Of a DNA stretch of 64,000 nucleotides, positions 1 through 12,800 are shown piece by piece (the first letter of the stretch is position 1; every line of letters begins with the position of its first letter). The notes below the pieces were generated by a model. The model did no database searches, had not been told where the DNA came from, and saw only the letters and a program-made list of their open reading frames with translations. A program made the translations under genes and the position numbers. Source of the DNA: Halichondria panicea. Its lineage: Eukaryota > Porifera > Demospongiae > Suberitida > Halichondriidae. The DNA lies in NCBI RefSeq assembly GCF_963675165.1, contig NC_087389.1:282001-346000 (forward strand), in the 5' to 3' direction.

Positions 1-581
1 TCTTGTATCACATTTGACGTGCCCAGACCGTCTGTGGTGAATGTGATAATGCGTTCTCCAGTCACTGTTGCTGAACTCCTAATAAGGAGGTGAGTCATTA
101 TCAGTGAATGAATGGCTAAATCATGCAATCATGATGTCATGTGATGTCATGTAGCATCATACATACTCAACAGTGAGCAGTACTGGCATGTGATTACAAT
201 AATGAACTATTGTTATTACACGTTGCATTCAAGCCAGATAAATATCTGCACACTGTATTTGTCTGTGTAGTGTTTTACCCTCACAACACATGACCCACAC
301 ACACACACAGTTTGTCGCGGATTCTTCGCTCCATCTCCTCTACCAAATTGTCTGCTGCCCTACACAAGAGCCTCAGACCCCCCACAAAGAACCAGACCAC
401 ATGGTGAGTCACTAGTATATAGCCTCAAGGAATTAAATGTTATGTGACAGCTCTTAGCTCCAATTTCAGCTTAATTCACATCTTTATTTCTTTCTCCAGG
501 GAGAATCAACTGTGTGAGGGTCACTCTGGCTTACTGGGGGGCGTGCTGACTGCCATGACAACCTCTGTGCTCACATTCTGA
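1..581 (+). CDS. 3' end of an unidentified gene (three exons)
   Basis: Three exons can be spliced in one frame: 1-89, 311-403 and 500-581, with donors GTGAGT at 90 and 404 and acceptors CAG at 308-310 and 497-499. Phases agree (2, 2, then stop TGA at 579-581). The visible C-terminus is about 87 residues, basic and serine/threonine-rich in the middle, ending in TTSVLTF. The polyadenylation hexamer AATAAA begins on the last base of the stop codon (581-586). I do not recognise the family. The gene is truncated by the window edge and converges on the ANKS1-like gene, whose stop is at 856. Confidence 0.55.
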
Positions 582-855
582 ATAAACTATTATTATTTAA
601 TCTCTGTTGAAGAAAGGAGAGGAGTCTGTCCATATAATTATATATAACACAACATTTAATATTCCATGTAGTTTATAGATCACATCACGCTATTTATACA
701 CAACTTTGTATTACAAAATTCAAATTGTTGAAATGTCATTCTGCTATTATTAATGTGCACATTATATAGAAGCAATTTACAAAACACGGTCATAATTACA
801 TAACTTGGTTGGGGTATAGTATAGGGATGATTCACAAAGTGCTCTGATTCATTAA

Positions 856-3800
856 CTAAGACTCTGCCAGTACTGAGTTGGTATGATTGTTTTTAGTTAT
901 TGATTTGTAGGTTGTCGTGACTTTACTGCGCGCCTTCATCACTTTCTGATAGCAGATCTCAAATGCTTGGGCAATGGTCATCCTCACGTCTTCAGCCGTC
1001 TCCTGTACAGGGCAGAGGGGGGGGGGGGGGGGGGGGGTGAGGTCACACACAGAAACACAATAGGACTTGTATACAAAAAAGCTATAATGTATATGGACGA
1101 ACACCATGTAGCAAGAACTATGTACAATCACACATTAAATGCTTTTTTGTGTGTCAAAAAATATAGGAAAGGGATTGCTACAAATGCCCAGGCCAGCTGT
1201 ATACCTGAGTGTCTGCCATGAAGACGTGAGAGTAGTGCTTCCCAGTCAGTTTGTCCTTGGTGATGTATGCAAATATCCTCCTGTCCTCCAGGTCAGGGGA
1301 GCAGCACGAGATGTCCTTGATAGCGTGGGTGCTCACAACCATCTGTAGGGGTACGGGGGAGCAATATAAATATGTGTCACTAAATTGCATAGTATAAGCC
1401 ACTTAGGAAAATGTAGTTCTATACCTATTACATGATATGCGGACAAAAAACAGCCTGTGGGCTAGCTATTATTTTAACTTTGGTAAACTACTTTTGTAAG
1501 GTCATAACTTCACTAAAAGCAAAACTAAGAGATGCAATCTGTAGTTCTTTAATTACAAGCCCCATCAGATAAAAGTTCTGGGAAGGTCAAAAAACAGCTT
1601 ATTCGGCAAAAGACCATGGCCTTATATTTGTCTGAAAAACGAACTACAGTGGGTAATTTTCGAGGGTCTAAATTTTCGCTGACTGGCTATTTTATTTTCG
1701 AGGATAGCATTTTTTTATTTTCGCGGTTGAAAAATTTTCAGCTTGGTGAAATCCGTAAAATCTGCAAAAATTTGCTACCGTATTACTAGAATATTTTGCG
1801 GGTAAAAAACCTTTGCGAATGAGCCAAATCAGCAGAAATTTTGACCCTTTGTGATCTCGTTCTGGCAAGGATCGTGTGTATTTACTAGTAATAATTTAGG
1901 TTTTGCAGATTTTATTGTTGCGAATTGATCAACCATCGCAAAGTTTGCATATGTTTGATGCTCGCAAAACATTCTAGTAATACGGTATATGGCAAGCTAC
2001 TTTCATGAGGGCATAACTTCACTAAGTAAACACACGCTCATCCCACAATGTTGTACATTCTCCTTGTTATTTTACTCAACCTCTGAATTTCTTGGAGGTA
2101 CCGACGCATGCGCAGATAATGTGTTCCAGGCCGTTTATCTTGTTCCTTGCGGCCTGCTACTGCATTGTTCAATCCTGATAATTGATCTCATATAAAACAG
2201 GTTTTTCATTCATGATGACAATCATAAAAATAGCACGTGTAGATACACGTGCTATTTTTATAATTGTCATCATGATGATAACCCGGTATATAAATCATTA
2301 CGTCTAGCAGAAATCACGCCCTAACAGATGTTGGTGTTATTTAGTGTATGACGACTTCACAGATGCACTAAAACAGTAATAGCTATAATTCTATAGTAGA
2401 GTTATAAGTTTCAAGTGAGAGTGTAATCTATTGTAATCTGATGGCTACTAAAGCAGACCCCGGCCCCACAGGTGTTAAAGTCCATCTTATCAATGTAGGG
2501 CAGGGAGATGCAATATTGCTAGAGGTTATATATGCTGATGGTACATGTAAGTGATTATGGAAATGCACATTTCGTGATGCGTATATACCATTGAACATTG
2601 TCTTAGAGCTTTTGATTATTCAGTGAGGTTTGGAATCCAATTAACTTGTTCAATAATGCAGTATTGTTTTTCATGCAGCACCCAAAAGGTACCTTATCGA
2701 TGGTGGCGTGAAGCGACAAAAAAATAACCTAATAAAGGCCCTGAAGTGTAACGAATGCATACATTCAAAATCTTCAGTAGAAAAAACATCGAAAGATTGT
2801 ATAGAGCTTGACTTGATTGTCAATACTCATCCGGATGCTGACCATTGTGGGGGAATTAATGCACTTTTAGATGGAACGTACAATTTCTGCTGTCCTATCA
2901 TAACCACCAAAGACGCGAAAGTGCAAGTAAGTCCTAAGGACCAAAGCATTGAAAAAGACTATGATACAAGTGCAGAAGGTGATTGCCTTCATTTTTGGTT
3001 TCAGCAACCTGGAAAAATTTACAAAGATTTAAAAGGATCAACCGTAACAATTTCGAAAAAAGACACAAACAAGGATTGTAATGAAGAAAGTATTCTGACA
3101 ACTGTAAAACTACCAGAGAGCAAAATTTACAATTACGATGTGGTGTTGACTGGCGACTCATATGCTGTGACCATCCTTAAAACACTTGGACTCTCACCAA
3201 CGCCTGCAAGTCCACTAAAGATTCCAAGAGTTTGTATTTTTCAAGTGCCTCATCATGGAAGCAAGAGTGCATATGCCAAGAAAAAAGGTCAAGCTGCTAT
3301 CGATTATAAGGAATTCTATATGAAATTTGATGCAGACATCTACTTAATCAGTCATGGCGAACGCTACAAACATCCGCATGAGGAAGTTATCACAGGCATT
3401 CTCTCTGCAGCTGTCGATAAAAAAAAAAAGTGTAACATAGTAGTCACGGCAACATATTTTGACAAACAATTGAAAATCAAAGACAAAAATGTATCCGACA
3501 ACTGGAGTGGTTATGTTACCATCTACCACTTCAAAAAAGACATTTCGTATGTCACCCTACTCGGTACCGAGGGTCTATCCAGTATCGAGGGTCTATCCAG
3601 TATCGAGGGTCTACAGCTGTACACTGGAAAAGAGGTGAGCCTGCGAATTTATTGAGTAATTGTCATTATAATGTATGGTTGTGTTCAAGATCAAACGGTA
3701 TATAGAAAAGGTACATTATATTAGTTAGCTTTGTATTATAATTGTTGTTTGCAATTGTTGACAATGAACCCACACAGTCATTACAAGAGGAGCTTAATGA

Positions 3801-6800
3801 AACAGAAGTCTATCTGATGGCTTGATGAATGATAGCAGCATGTAGATCTATACTATTACAACACTCTAAGACTAATGCCTGATACTTTTTGAACAAAGCA
3901 AAACATGGCGAGAGCCATTAGCACAGCGTAGCTTATATCACTCTCTAATAAAATTATTGCTGATTCAGCAAAGCAAGTTAGAGTGCGCATGTGCAGTAGT
4001 CTATGCCCCTCCTCTTTTTCATTCTGTCCGGATTTGCGAGGTTTTGGACTAAAGGGGTCCGGATTAGTGAGGGTCTACTGTATTGCGCAAGCACATGCGT
4101 AGAATGTCTGATTGTAGCCTGCCTGCCTAGCCATACATGGTCATGTCAACCCACACAGTTTACATTACTACAAGTGTTTGTGACATAGGTAAGTGACCCC
4201 CCACGAGGAAAACCCCTCGTTAGAGGGCGCTCAAGCTCCGAGGTGAGAATGAGAATGTAAAAGTCCTAGAGAGACAATAACGTATTTATATGGTGTGTAT
4301 AGTAGTTGCTTACTCCCCTTCATGTACTCCTGGTTTTAGGTATTTAAGCCCCTCGAATCCGAATTAAATCCGGATCAGATTTTTTTGAGTAGTGGGGATA
4401 GTAAAACGACTACTAATTGCATTTGCGCTGATAGGAAGCTACAGGAACATCCACAAACATGTATAACCCCTCAGAATTGTATTTACTCAAAGCTAAACCG
4501 CTTCTGACACAACCGGATTAGGCCCGTTTACACGAACGCGGTTAGGTTTAATTATACGGTATATAAAATGAGAAGCAGCTGGCAAGATCAAGAATAGCTA
4601 GCTGACTAGCCACTATAGTCAATTATTAGTTAATCCATCCACTTCCTCTAATCTTGTAATGATACTTTACTCCAAAATGTGGGTAGAATCTATTTTAAAA
4701 TTATGATTTATACCAGGAGCATATTATGAGGGGATGGAGCGTCTTACTATGTAGATTCTGTATCGTCTAGCTATGTACAAATTATGCCATATATATGTCA
4801 AACCGCTAAGTGCTGCTAACATTATTCACTATTATTAGATCAAACGCATTATCAGCCAGAGGAGGTCAGACACGCGTGCCTCAATTCAGCAATTAGCCTC
4901 TGCGTTAATTGCAGAGGTGGCTAATCCGCCCATGTTCAATGTTAATTGCAGAGGCTAATTGCTAAATTGAGGCACGCGTGTCGACCTCCTCTGGTTATCA
5001 GCCACACATGTACAGAGAGCACTTAGCACATTACAAACAAGGAAATGTGGCATAGACGATAGTGAATCCGCAATACTATGCATATAGTAAGATGCTCCAT
5101 ACTGTATTGCGCAAGCACATGCGTAGAATGTCTGATTGTAGCCTACCTACCTAGCCATACATGGTCATGTCAAACTACACAGTTTACATTACTACAAGTG
5201 TTTGTGACGTACAGAGATAACAACGTATTTATATGGTGTGTATAGTAAAGTCTATTTGTGTTGAGTTTGACCTTCATAAAGTTGTCATAACTTTGTCATA
5301 CTTCACTGAAATTCAAAGTTTCATATACCATTGGATTCCTTGTTAAAAAGCGCTTCTATCTATATGCTGTAGAGCTGGTAAGCTCCAACCAGCTAAAAGT
5401 TAGCATTTTCCATGTAGAAGTCCCAGGCAAACTTGTCAACCACATAAAACATTAATGAGCCCTTTGTGCTTACTCAGAGCTAAACTAGCTTCTGACACAA
5501 CCGGATTAGGCCCGTTTACACGAACACGGATAGCCAGATTTCAACCGGTAGCTTTTGAAAACGGGGCTTATATTAGAAATCCACTTCCTCTAATCTTTTA
5601 ACGATAACTTTAAAGGGCCTCCAAAATTTGGGTAGAATCAATCTTAAATTATGATATTAACTTATATACATAAAGTTCTAACAACACTTATTATATATAA
5701 ACCAAGCTATATAGCAGACATGCAATAATTTGATATCCTTTTTGGACATTGCAAAAAGACTTAGAATCATATGGCATGTTTAACCAATGATCTGAGACAG
5801 GTGGAATGAAGGCGTTGTGCTATTTCCTTTGTTGTTTCAGAAAGGTGACATTGTTGATAAATCTGGGGAAACACAACACAAACGCGGTACTAAGACTCAC
5901 AAAGCCTCAATTCAGTAAGCCACTACAAGTTAATCAATTCCTGTGGATTTAATGCGCATGCGCGCTCATCCCACATGTTAGTATCCATGATCCAGTGGCA
6001 ACTTACTTCTTTTTCTTGAGGTTCTGGTATACCAGTAAGCCACAATGATATACTAGATAACAATAGATGCATGTACACAAGTCTTTTCTCTGCTTGTTAG
6101 ATATACTGTACTGTCTGTGCTATACTGTTTGGCTACAGGCCATTTAAATAACATGCAGTTGCTTCAGTATCGTTGAAGATTATTCATCAAGCCATCATAG
6201 GTTTCTGCCATTCACTGAGCTCCTCTCTTATAAATGACTGTCTGTAATTCAATTCTGTCAACAATTGCAATCAACAATAATAACATAAACATATAATTAT
6301 ACCTCTTCACTTCTTCTACAATGTAATAGTTTTTGAGCGAAAGCAAAACAACGGTGAGAGGCATTAGCACAGCGCAGTATGCACCACTCGTTGTTGTTGC
6401 AATTGTTGACAATGAACCAACACATTCATTATAGAAGAGAAGCTTAGGAAACAGAAGTCTATCTGATGGCTTAATAAATGATAGCAGTATATAGATCTAT
6501 ACTATTACAACACTCTAAGACTAATGCATGATACTTTTTAAGCAAAGCATAGCACAGTGCAGCTTATATCACTCTCTAATAAAATTATTGCTGATTCAGC
6601 AAAGCAAGTTAGAGTGCATGCGCAGTAGTTTATTCTACTGACAGTCCCTCCTCTTTTTCATTTTGTCCGGATTTGCGAGGTTTCGGACTAAAGGGGTCCG
6701 GATTAGTGAGGGTCTACTGTATTGCGCAAGCACATGCGTAGAATGTCTGATTGTAGCCTGCCTGCCTAACCATACATGGTCATGTCAACCCACACAGTTT

Positions 6801-9800
6801 ACATTACTACAAGCGTTTGTGACATAGGTATTGGACCCTTGGGAGAGGTCAAGCTCAGGAAGACTCGTTAAAGGGTGCTCAAGCTCCAAGGTGAGAATGA
6901 GAATGTAAAAGTCCTAGAGAGACAATAACGTATTTATATGGTGTGTATAGTAGTTGCTTACTCCCCTTCATGTACTCCTGGTTTTAAGTATTTAAGCCCG
7001 GGTCGAATCCGAATTAAATCCGGATCAGATTTTTTTGAGTAGTGGGCATAGTAAAACGACTACTAATTGCATTTGCGCTGATAGGAAGCTACAGGAACAT
7101 CCACAAACATGTACAACCCCTCAGAATTGTATTTACTCAAAGCTAAACCGCTTCTGACACAACCGGATTAGGCCCGTTTACACGAACGCGGTTAGGTTTA
7201 ATTATACGGTATATAAAATGAGAAGCAGCTGGCAAGATCAAGAATAGCTAGCTGACTAGCCACTATAGTCAATTATTAGTTAATCCATCCACTTCCTCTA
7301 ATCTTGTAACAATACTTTACTCCAAAATGTGGGTAGAATCTATTTTAAAATTATGATTTATACCAGGAGCATATTATGAGGGGATGGAGCGTCTTACTAT
7401 GTAGATTCTGTATCGTCTAGCTATGTACAAATTATGCCACGTATATGTCAAACCGCTAAGTGCTGCTAACATTATTCACTATTATTAGATCAAACGCATT
7501 ATCAGCCAGAGGAGGTCAGACACGCGTGCCTCAATTCAGCAATTAGCCTCTGCGTTAATTGCAGAGGTGGCTAATCCGCCCATGTTCAATGTTAATTGCA
7601 GAGGCTAATTGCTAAATTGAGGCACGCGTGTCGACCTCCTCTGGTTATCAGCCACACATGTACAGAGAGCACTTAGCACATTACAAACAAGGAAATGTGG
7701 CATAGACGATAGTGAATCCGCAATACTATGCATATAGTAAGATGCTCCATACTGTATTGCGCAAGCACATGCGTAGAATGTCTGATTGTAGCCTACCTAC
7801 CTAGCCATACATGGTCATGTCAAACTACACAGTTTACATTACTACAAGTGTTTGTGACGTACAGAGATAACAACGTATTTATATGGTGTGTATAGTAAAG
7901 TCTATTTGTGTTGAGTTTGACCTTCATAAAGTTGTCATAACTTTGTCATACTTCACTGAAATTCAAAGTTTCATATACCATTGGATTCCTTGTTAAAAAG
8001 CGCTTCTATCTATATGCTGTAGAGCTGGTAAGCTCCAACCAGCTAAAAGTTAGCATTTTCCATGTAGAAGTCCCAGGCAAACTTGTCAACCACATAAAAC
8101 ATTAATGAGCCCTTTGTGCTTACTCAGAGCTAAACTAGCTTCTGACACAACCGGATTAGGCCCGTTTACACGAACACGGATAGCCAGATTTCAACCGGTA
8201 GCTTTTGAAAACGGGGCTTATATTAGAAATCCACTTCCTCTAATCTTTTAACGATAACTTTAAAGGGCCTCCAAAATTTGGGTAGAATCAATCTTAAATT
8301 ATGATATTAACTTATATACATAAAGTTCTAACAACACTTATTATATATAAACCAAGCTATATAGCAGACATGCAATAATTTGATATCCTTTTTGGACATT
8401 GCAAAAAGACTTAAGGGAATTGTTCATATGGCATGTTTAACCGATAAAGGCGTTGTGTTTGTTTTCTTCAGAAACAAGACAAGCATGATGGAAGAAAATT
8501 CAAACAACGTAAACGTGCAACAGCTATGTAAGCCACTATTTGACATTATAAGGCAATAGTGCATGTACACGGCATGCGTGCGTATAATTATGACCTTATT
8601 AGTTATAGTCTCATACATGACATTCTTTGCAGGCATCCAAATCCTCCAACTCCATCCAGAAAGGTTAGTTTAGCCGTAGTAATTTTCTAATAGCGGCCAC
8701 CTCGCTATATAATGCAACTGTACTTAATGCGGATACACGTTAGTGCCGTCTGATGCCAGTTAGCAGATACATAGATCTATAGTCAATTATTAGTCAATCC
8801 ATCCACTTCCTCTAATCTTGTAACGATAACTTTAAAGAGCCTCCAAAATTTGGGTAGAATCAATCTTAAATTATGATATTAACTTATATACATAAAGTTC
8901 TAACAACACTTATTATATATAAACCAAGCTATATAGCAGACATGCAATAATTTGATATCCTTTTTGGACATTGCAAAAAGACTTAGAATCATATGGCATG
9001 TTTAACCAATGATCTGAGACAGGTGGAATGAAGGCGTTGTGCTATTTCCTTTGTTGTTTCAGAAAGGTGACATTGTTGATAAATCTGGGGAAACACAACA
9101 CAAACGCGGTACTAAGACTCACAAAGCCTCAATTCAGTAAGCCACTACAAGTTAATCAATTCCTGTGGATTTAATGCGCATGCGCGCTCATCCCACATGT
9201 TAGTATCCATGATCCAGTGGCAACTTACTTCTTTTTCTTGAGGTTCTGGTATACCAGTAAGCCACAATGATATACTAGATAACAATAGATGCATGTACAC
9301 AAGTCTTTTCTCTGCTTGTTAGATATACTGTACTGTCTGTGCTATACTGTTTGGCTACAGGCCATTTAAATAACATGCAGTTGCTTCAGTATCGTTGAAG
9401 ATTATTCATCAAGCCATCATAGGTTTCTGCCATTCACTGAGCTCCTCTCTTATAAATGACTGTCTGTAATTCAATTCTGTCAACAATTGCAATCAACAAT
9501 AATAACATAAACATATAATTATACCTCTTCACTTCTTCTACAATGTAATAGTTTTTGAGCGAAAGCAAAACAACGGTGAGAGGCATTAGCACAGCGCAGT
9601 ATGCACCACTCGTTGTTGTTGCAATTGTTGACAATGAACCAACACATTCATTATAGAAGAGAAGCTTAGGAAACAGAAGTCTATCTGATGGCTTAATAAA
9701 TGATAGCAGTATATAGATCTATACTATTACAACACTCTAAGACTAATGCATGATACTTTTTAAGCAAAGCATAGCACAGTGCAGCTTATATCACTCTCTA

Positions 9801-12800
9801 ATAAAATTATTGCTGATTCAGCAAAGCAAGTTAGAGTGCATGCGCAGTAGTTTATTCTACTGACAGTCCCTCCTCTTTTTCATTTTGTCCGGATTTGCGA
9901 GGTTTCGGACTAAAGGGGTCCGGATTAGTGAGGGTCTACTGTATTGCGCAAGCACATGCGTAGAATGTCTGATTGTAGCCTGCCTGCCTAACCATACATG
10001 GTCATGTCAACCCACACAGTTTACATTACTACAAGCGTTTGTGACATAGGTATTGGACCCTTGGGAGAGGTCAAGCTCAGGAAGACTCGTTAAAGGGCGC
10101 TCAAGCTCCAAGGTGAGAATGAGAATGTAAAAGTCCTAGAGAGACAATAACGTATTTATATGGTGTGTATAGTAGTTGCTTACTCCCCTTCATGTACTCC
10201 TGGTTTTAAGTATTTAAGCCCGGGTCGAATCCGAATTAAATCCGGATCAGATTTTTTTGAGTAGTGGGCATAGTAAAACGACTACTAATTGCATTTGCGC
10301 TGATAGGAAGCTACAGGAACATCCACAAACATGTACAACCCCTCAGAATTGTATTTACTCAAAGCTAAACCGCTTCTGACACAACCGGATTAGGCCCGTT
10401 TACACGAACGCGGTTAGGTTTAATTATACGGTATATAAAATGAGAAGCAGCTGGCAAGATCAAGAATAGCTAGCTGACTAGCCACTATAGTCAATTATTA
10501 GTTAATCCATCCACTTCCTCTAATCTTGTAACAATACTTTACTCCAAAATGTGGGTAGAATCTATTTTAAAATTATGATTTATACCAGGAGCATATTATG
10601 AGGGGATGGAGCGTCTTACTATGTAGATTCTGTATCGTCTAGCTATGTACAAATTATGCCACGTATATGTCAAACCGCTAAGTGCTGCTAACATTATTCA
10701 CTATTATTAGATCAAACGCATTATCAGCCAGAGGAGGTCCGACTCGCGTGCCTCAATTCAGCAATTAGCCTCTGCGTTAATTGCAGAGGCGGCTAATCCG
10801 CCCACGCTCAATGTTAATTGCAGAGGCTAATTGCTAAATTGAGGCACGCGTGTCGGACCTCCTTTGGTTATCAGCCACACATGTACAGAGAGCACTTAGC
10901 ACATTACAAACAAGGAAGTGTGGCATAGACGATAGTGAATCCGCAATACTATGCATACTGTATTGCGCAAGCACATGCGTAGAATGTCTGATTGTAGCCT
11001 GCCTGCCTAACCATACATGGTCATGTCAACCCACACAGTTTACATTACTACAAGTGTTTGTGACGTACAGAGATAACAACGTATTTATATGGTGTGTATA
11101 GTAAAGTCTATTTGTGTTGAGTTTGACCTTCATAAAGTTGTCATAACTTTGTCATACTTCACTGAAATTCAAAGTTTCATATACCATTGGATTCCTTGTT
11201 AAAAAGCGCTTCTATCTATATGCTGTAGAGCTGGTAAGTTCCAACCAGCTAAAAGTTAGCATTTTCCATGTAGAAGTCCCAGGCAAACTTGTCAACCACA
11301 TAAAACATAAATGAGCCCTTTGTGCTTACTCAGAGCTAAACCAGCTTCTGACACAACCGGATTAGGCCCGTTTACACAAACACGGATAGCCAGATTTCAA
11401 CCTGTGGCTTATATTAGAAATCCACTTCCTCTAATCTTCTAACGATAATTTTAAAGAGCCTCCAAAATTTGGGTAGAATCAATCTTAAATTATGATACTA
11501 ACTTATATACATAAAGTTCTAACAATACTAAACCAAGCTATATAGCAGACATGCAATAATTTGATATCCTTTTTGGACATTGCAAAAAGACTTAAGGGAA
11601 TTGTTCATATGGCATGTTTAACCAATGAAGGCGTTGTGTTTGTTTTCTTCAGAAACAAGACAAGCGTCAGCGTATTGATGATGATAAAACTGGGGAAAGA
11701 AAACCCAAACAACGTAAACATGCAACAGCTAAGTAAGCCACTATTTGACATTATAAGGCAATAGTGCATGTACACGGCATGCGTGCGTATAATTATGACC
11801 TTATTAGTTATAGTCTCATACATGACATTCTTTGCACAGGGAATTTGAACGAGATGTTTCGATACGGCATTCAAATCCTCCAACTCCATCCAGAAAGGTT
11901 AGTTTAGCCGTAGTAATTTTCTAATAGCGGCCACCTCGCTATATAATGTAACTGTACTTAATGCGGATACACGTTAGTGCCGTCTGATGCCAGTTAGCAG
12001 ATACATAGATCTATAGTCAATTATTAGTCAATCCATCCACTTCCTCTAATCTTGTAATGATAACTTTAAAGAGCCTCCAAAATTTGGGTAGAATCAATCT
12101 TAAATTATGATACTAACTTATATACATAAAGTTCTAACAATACTAATTATATATACACCAAGCTATATAGCAGACATGCAATGTCCTTTTTGGACATTGC
12201 GAAAAGACTTAGAAGAATTGTTGTCCTTTTTGGACATTGCGAAAAGACTTAGAAGAATTGTTTCATATGGCATGATTGATTCTTCAATAATTATGATATA
12301 ATTATACTGCTACACCTACACAATATTGCGTCTGCAATACATAATTAATAACACGATTCATCTAGCTAGCTAGCTCAGTATCAATGGTATTTTTAAATTG
12401 GAATTTTACAACATTTTATGTACTACCATGCATGTACAAACTACCAACTACCAACTGCCATTGCATGCATGACTAGCAAGTATAAACTCTTAAGTACCGC
12501 ATAGCAGGTAATTTTCGTTGATGTAAATTATCGTAAGAACTGTCCAATTAAATATTTCGTATTTTAAATATTTGTACAGCTCAGGATAGTGACGTTGATT
12601 GTAATGCAGTAGAATAATTTCGTAGTTTAAATTTTCGTATAACCCGCTATACGGTATCATGTTTGAACTAAGTCTCAACTGTGAACTATATGAGTGCACC
12701 TTGCGTGTGTTAATTAATGCACTCATGCAGCCAGCCACCACGGCTCAGCTCTGGGTATATTCACTTTCTATATACTAGGACCTTTGCTATAGGATGTTTG

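Larger units (their letters stand above)
3743..12230. repeat. Three tandem 2.6-3.2 kb duplications inside the ANKS1 intron
   Basis: Blocks begin at about 3743, 6393 and 9615. The motif GTCCGGATTTGCGAGG recurs at 4026, 6665 and 9887. Blocks 2 and 3 are almost identical over long stretches (for example 6393-7500 against 9615-10725), while block 1 is more diverged. Block 2 carries an extra ~0.6-kb segment (about 8400-8990) that is itself a partial internal duplication; a further partial copy lies at 12040-12220. Each block contains two copies of a ~110-bp sequence starting at TATTGCGCAAGCACATGCG, a foldback element, and candidate short exons. No long reading frame; the 66-codon frame seen twice (6212-6412, 9434-9634) merely reflects the duplication. 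Confidence 0.9.

Noticed and set aside
1011-1037. Poly-G run as a regulatory G-quadruplex
   Set aside because: A homopolymer of uncertain length in a small ANKS1 intron; it may be partly a sequencing artefact and nothing else supports a function.
6212-9634. Identical 66-codon frames at 6212-6412 and 9434-9634
   Set aside because: Identity is explained by block duplication; no family motif, signal peptide or splice context supports coding.
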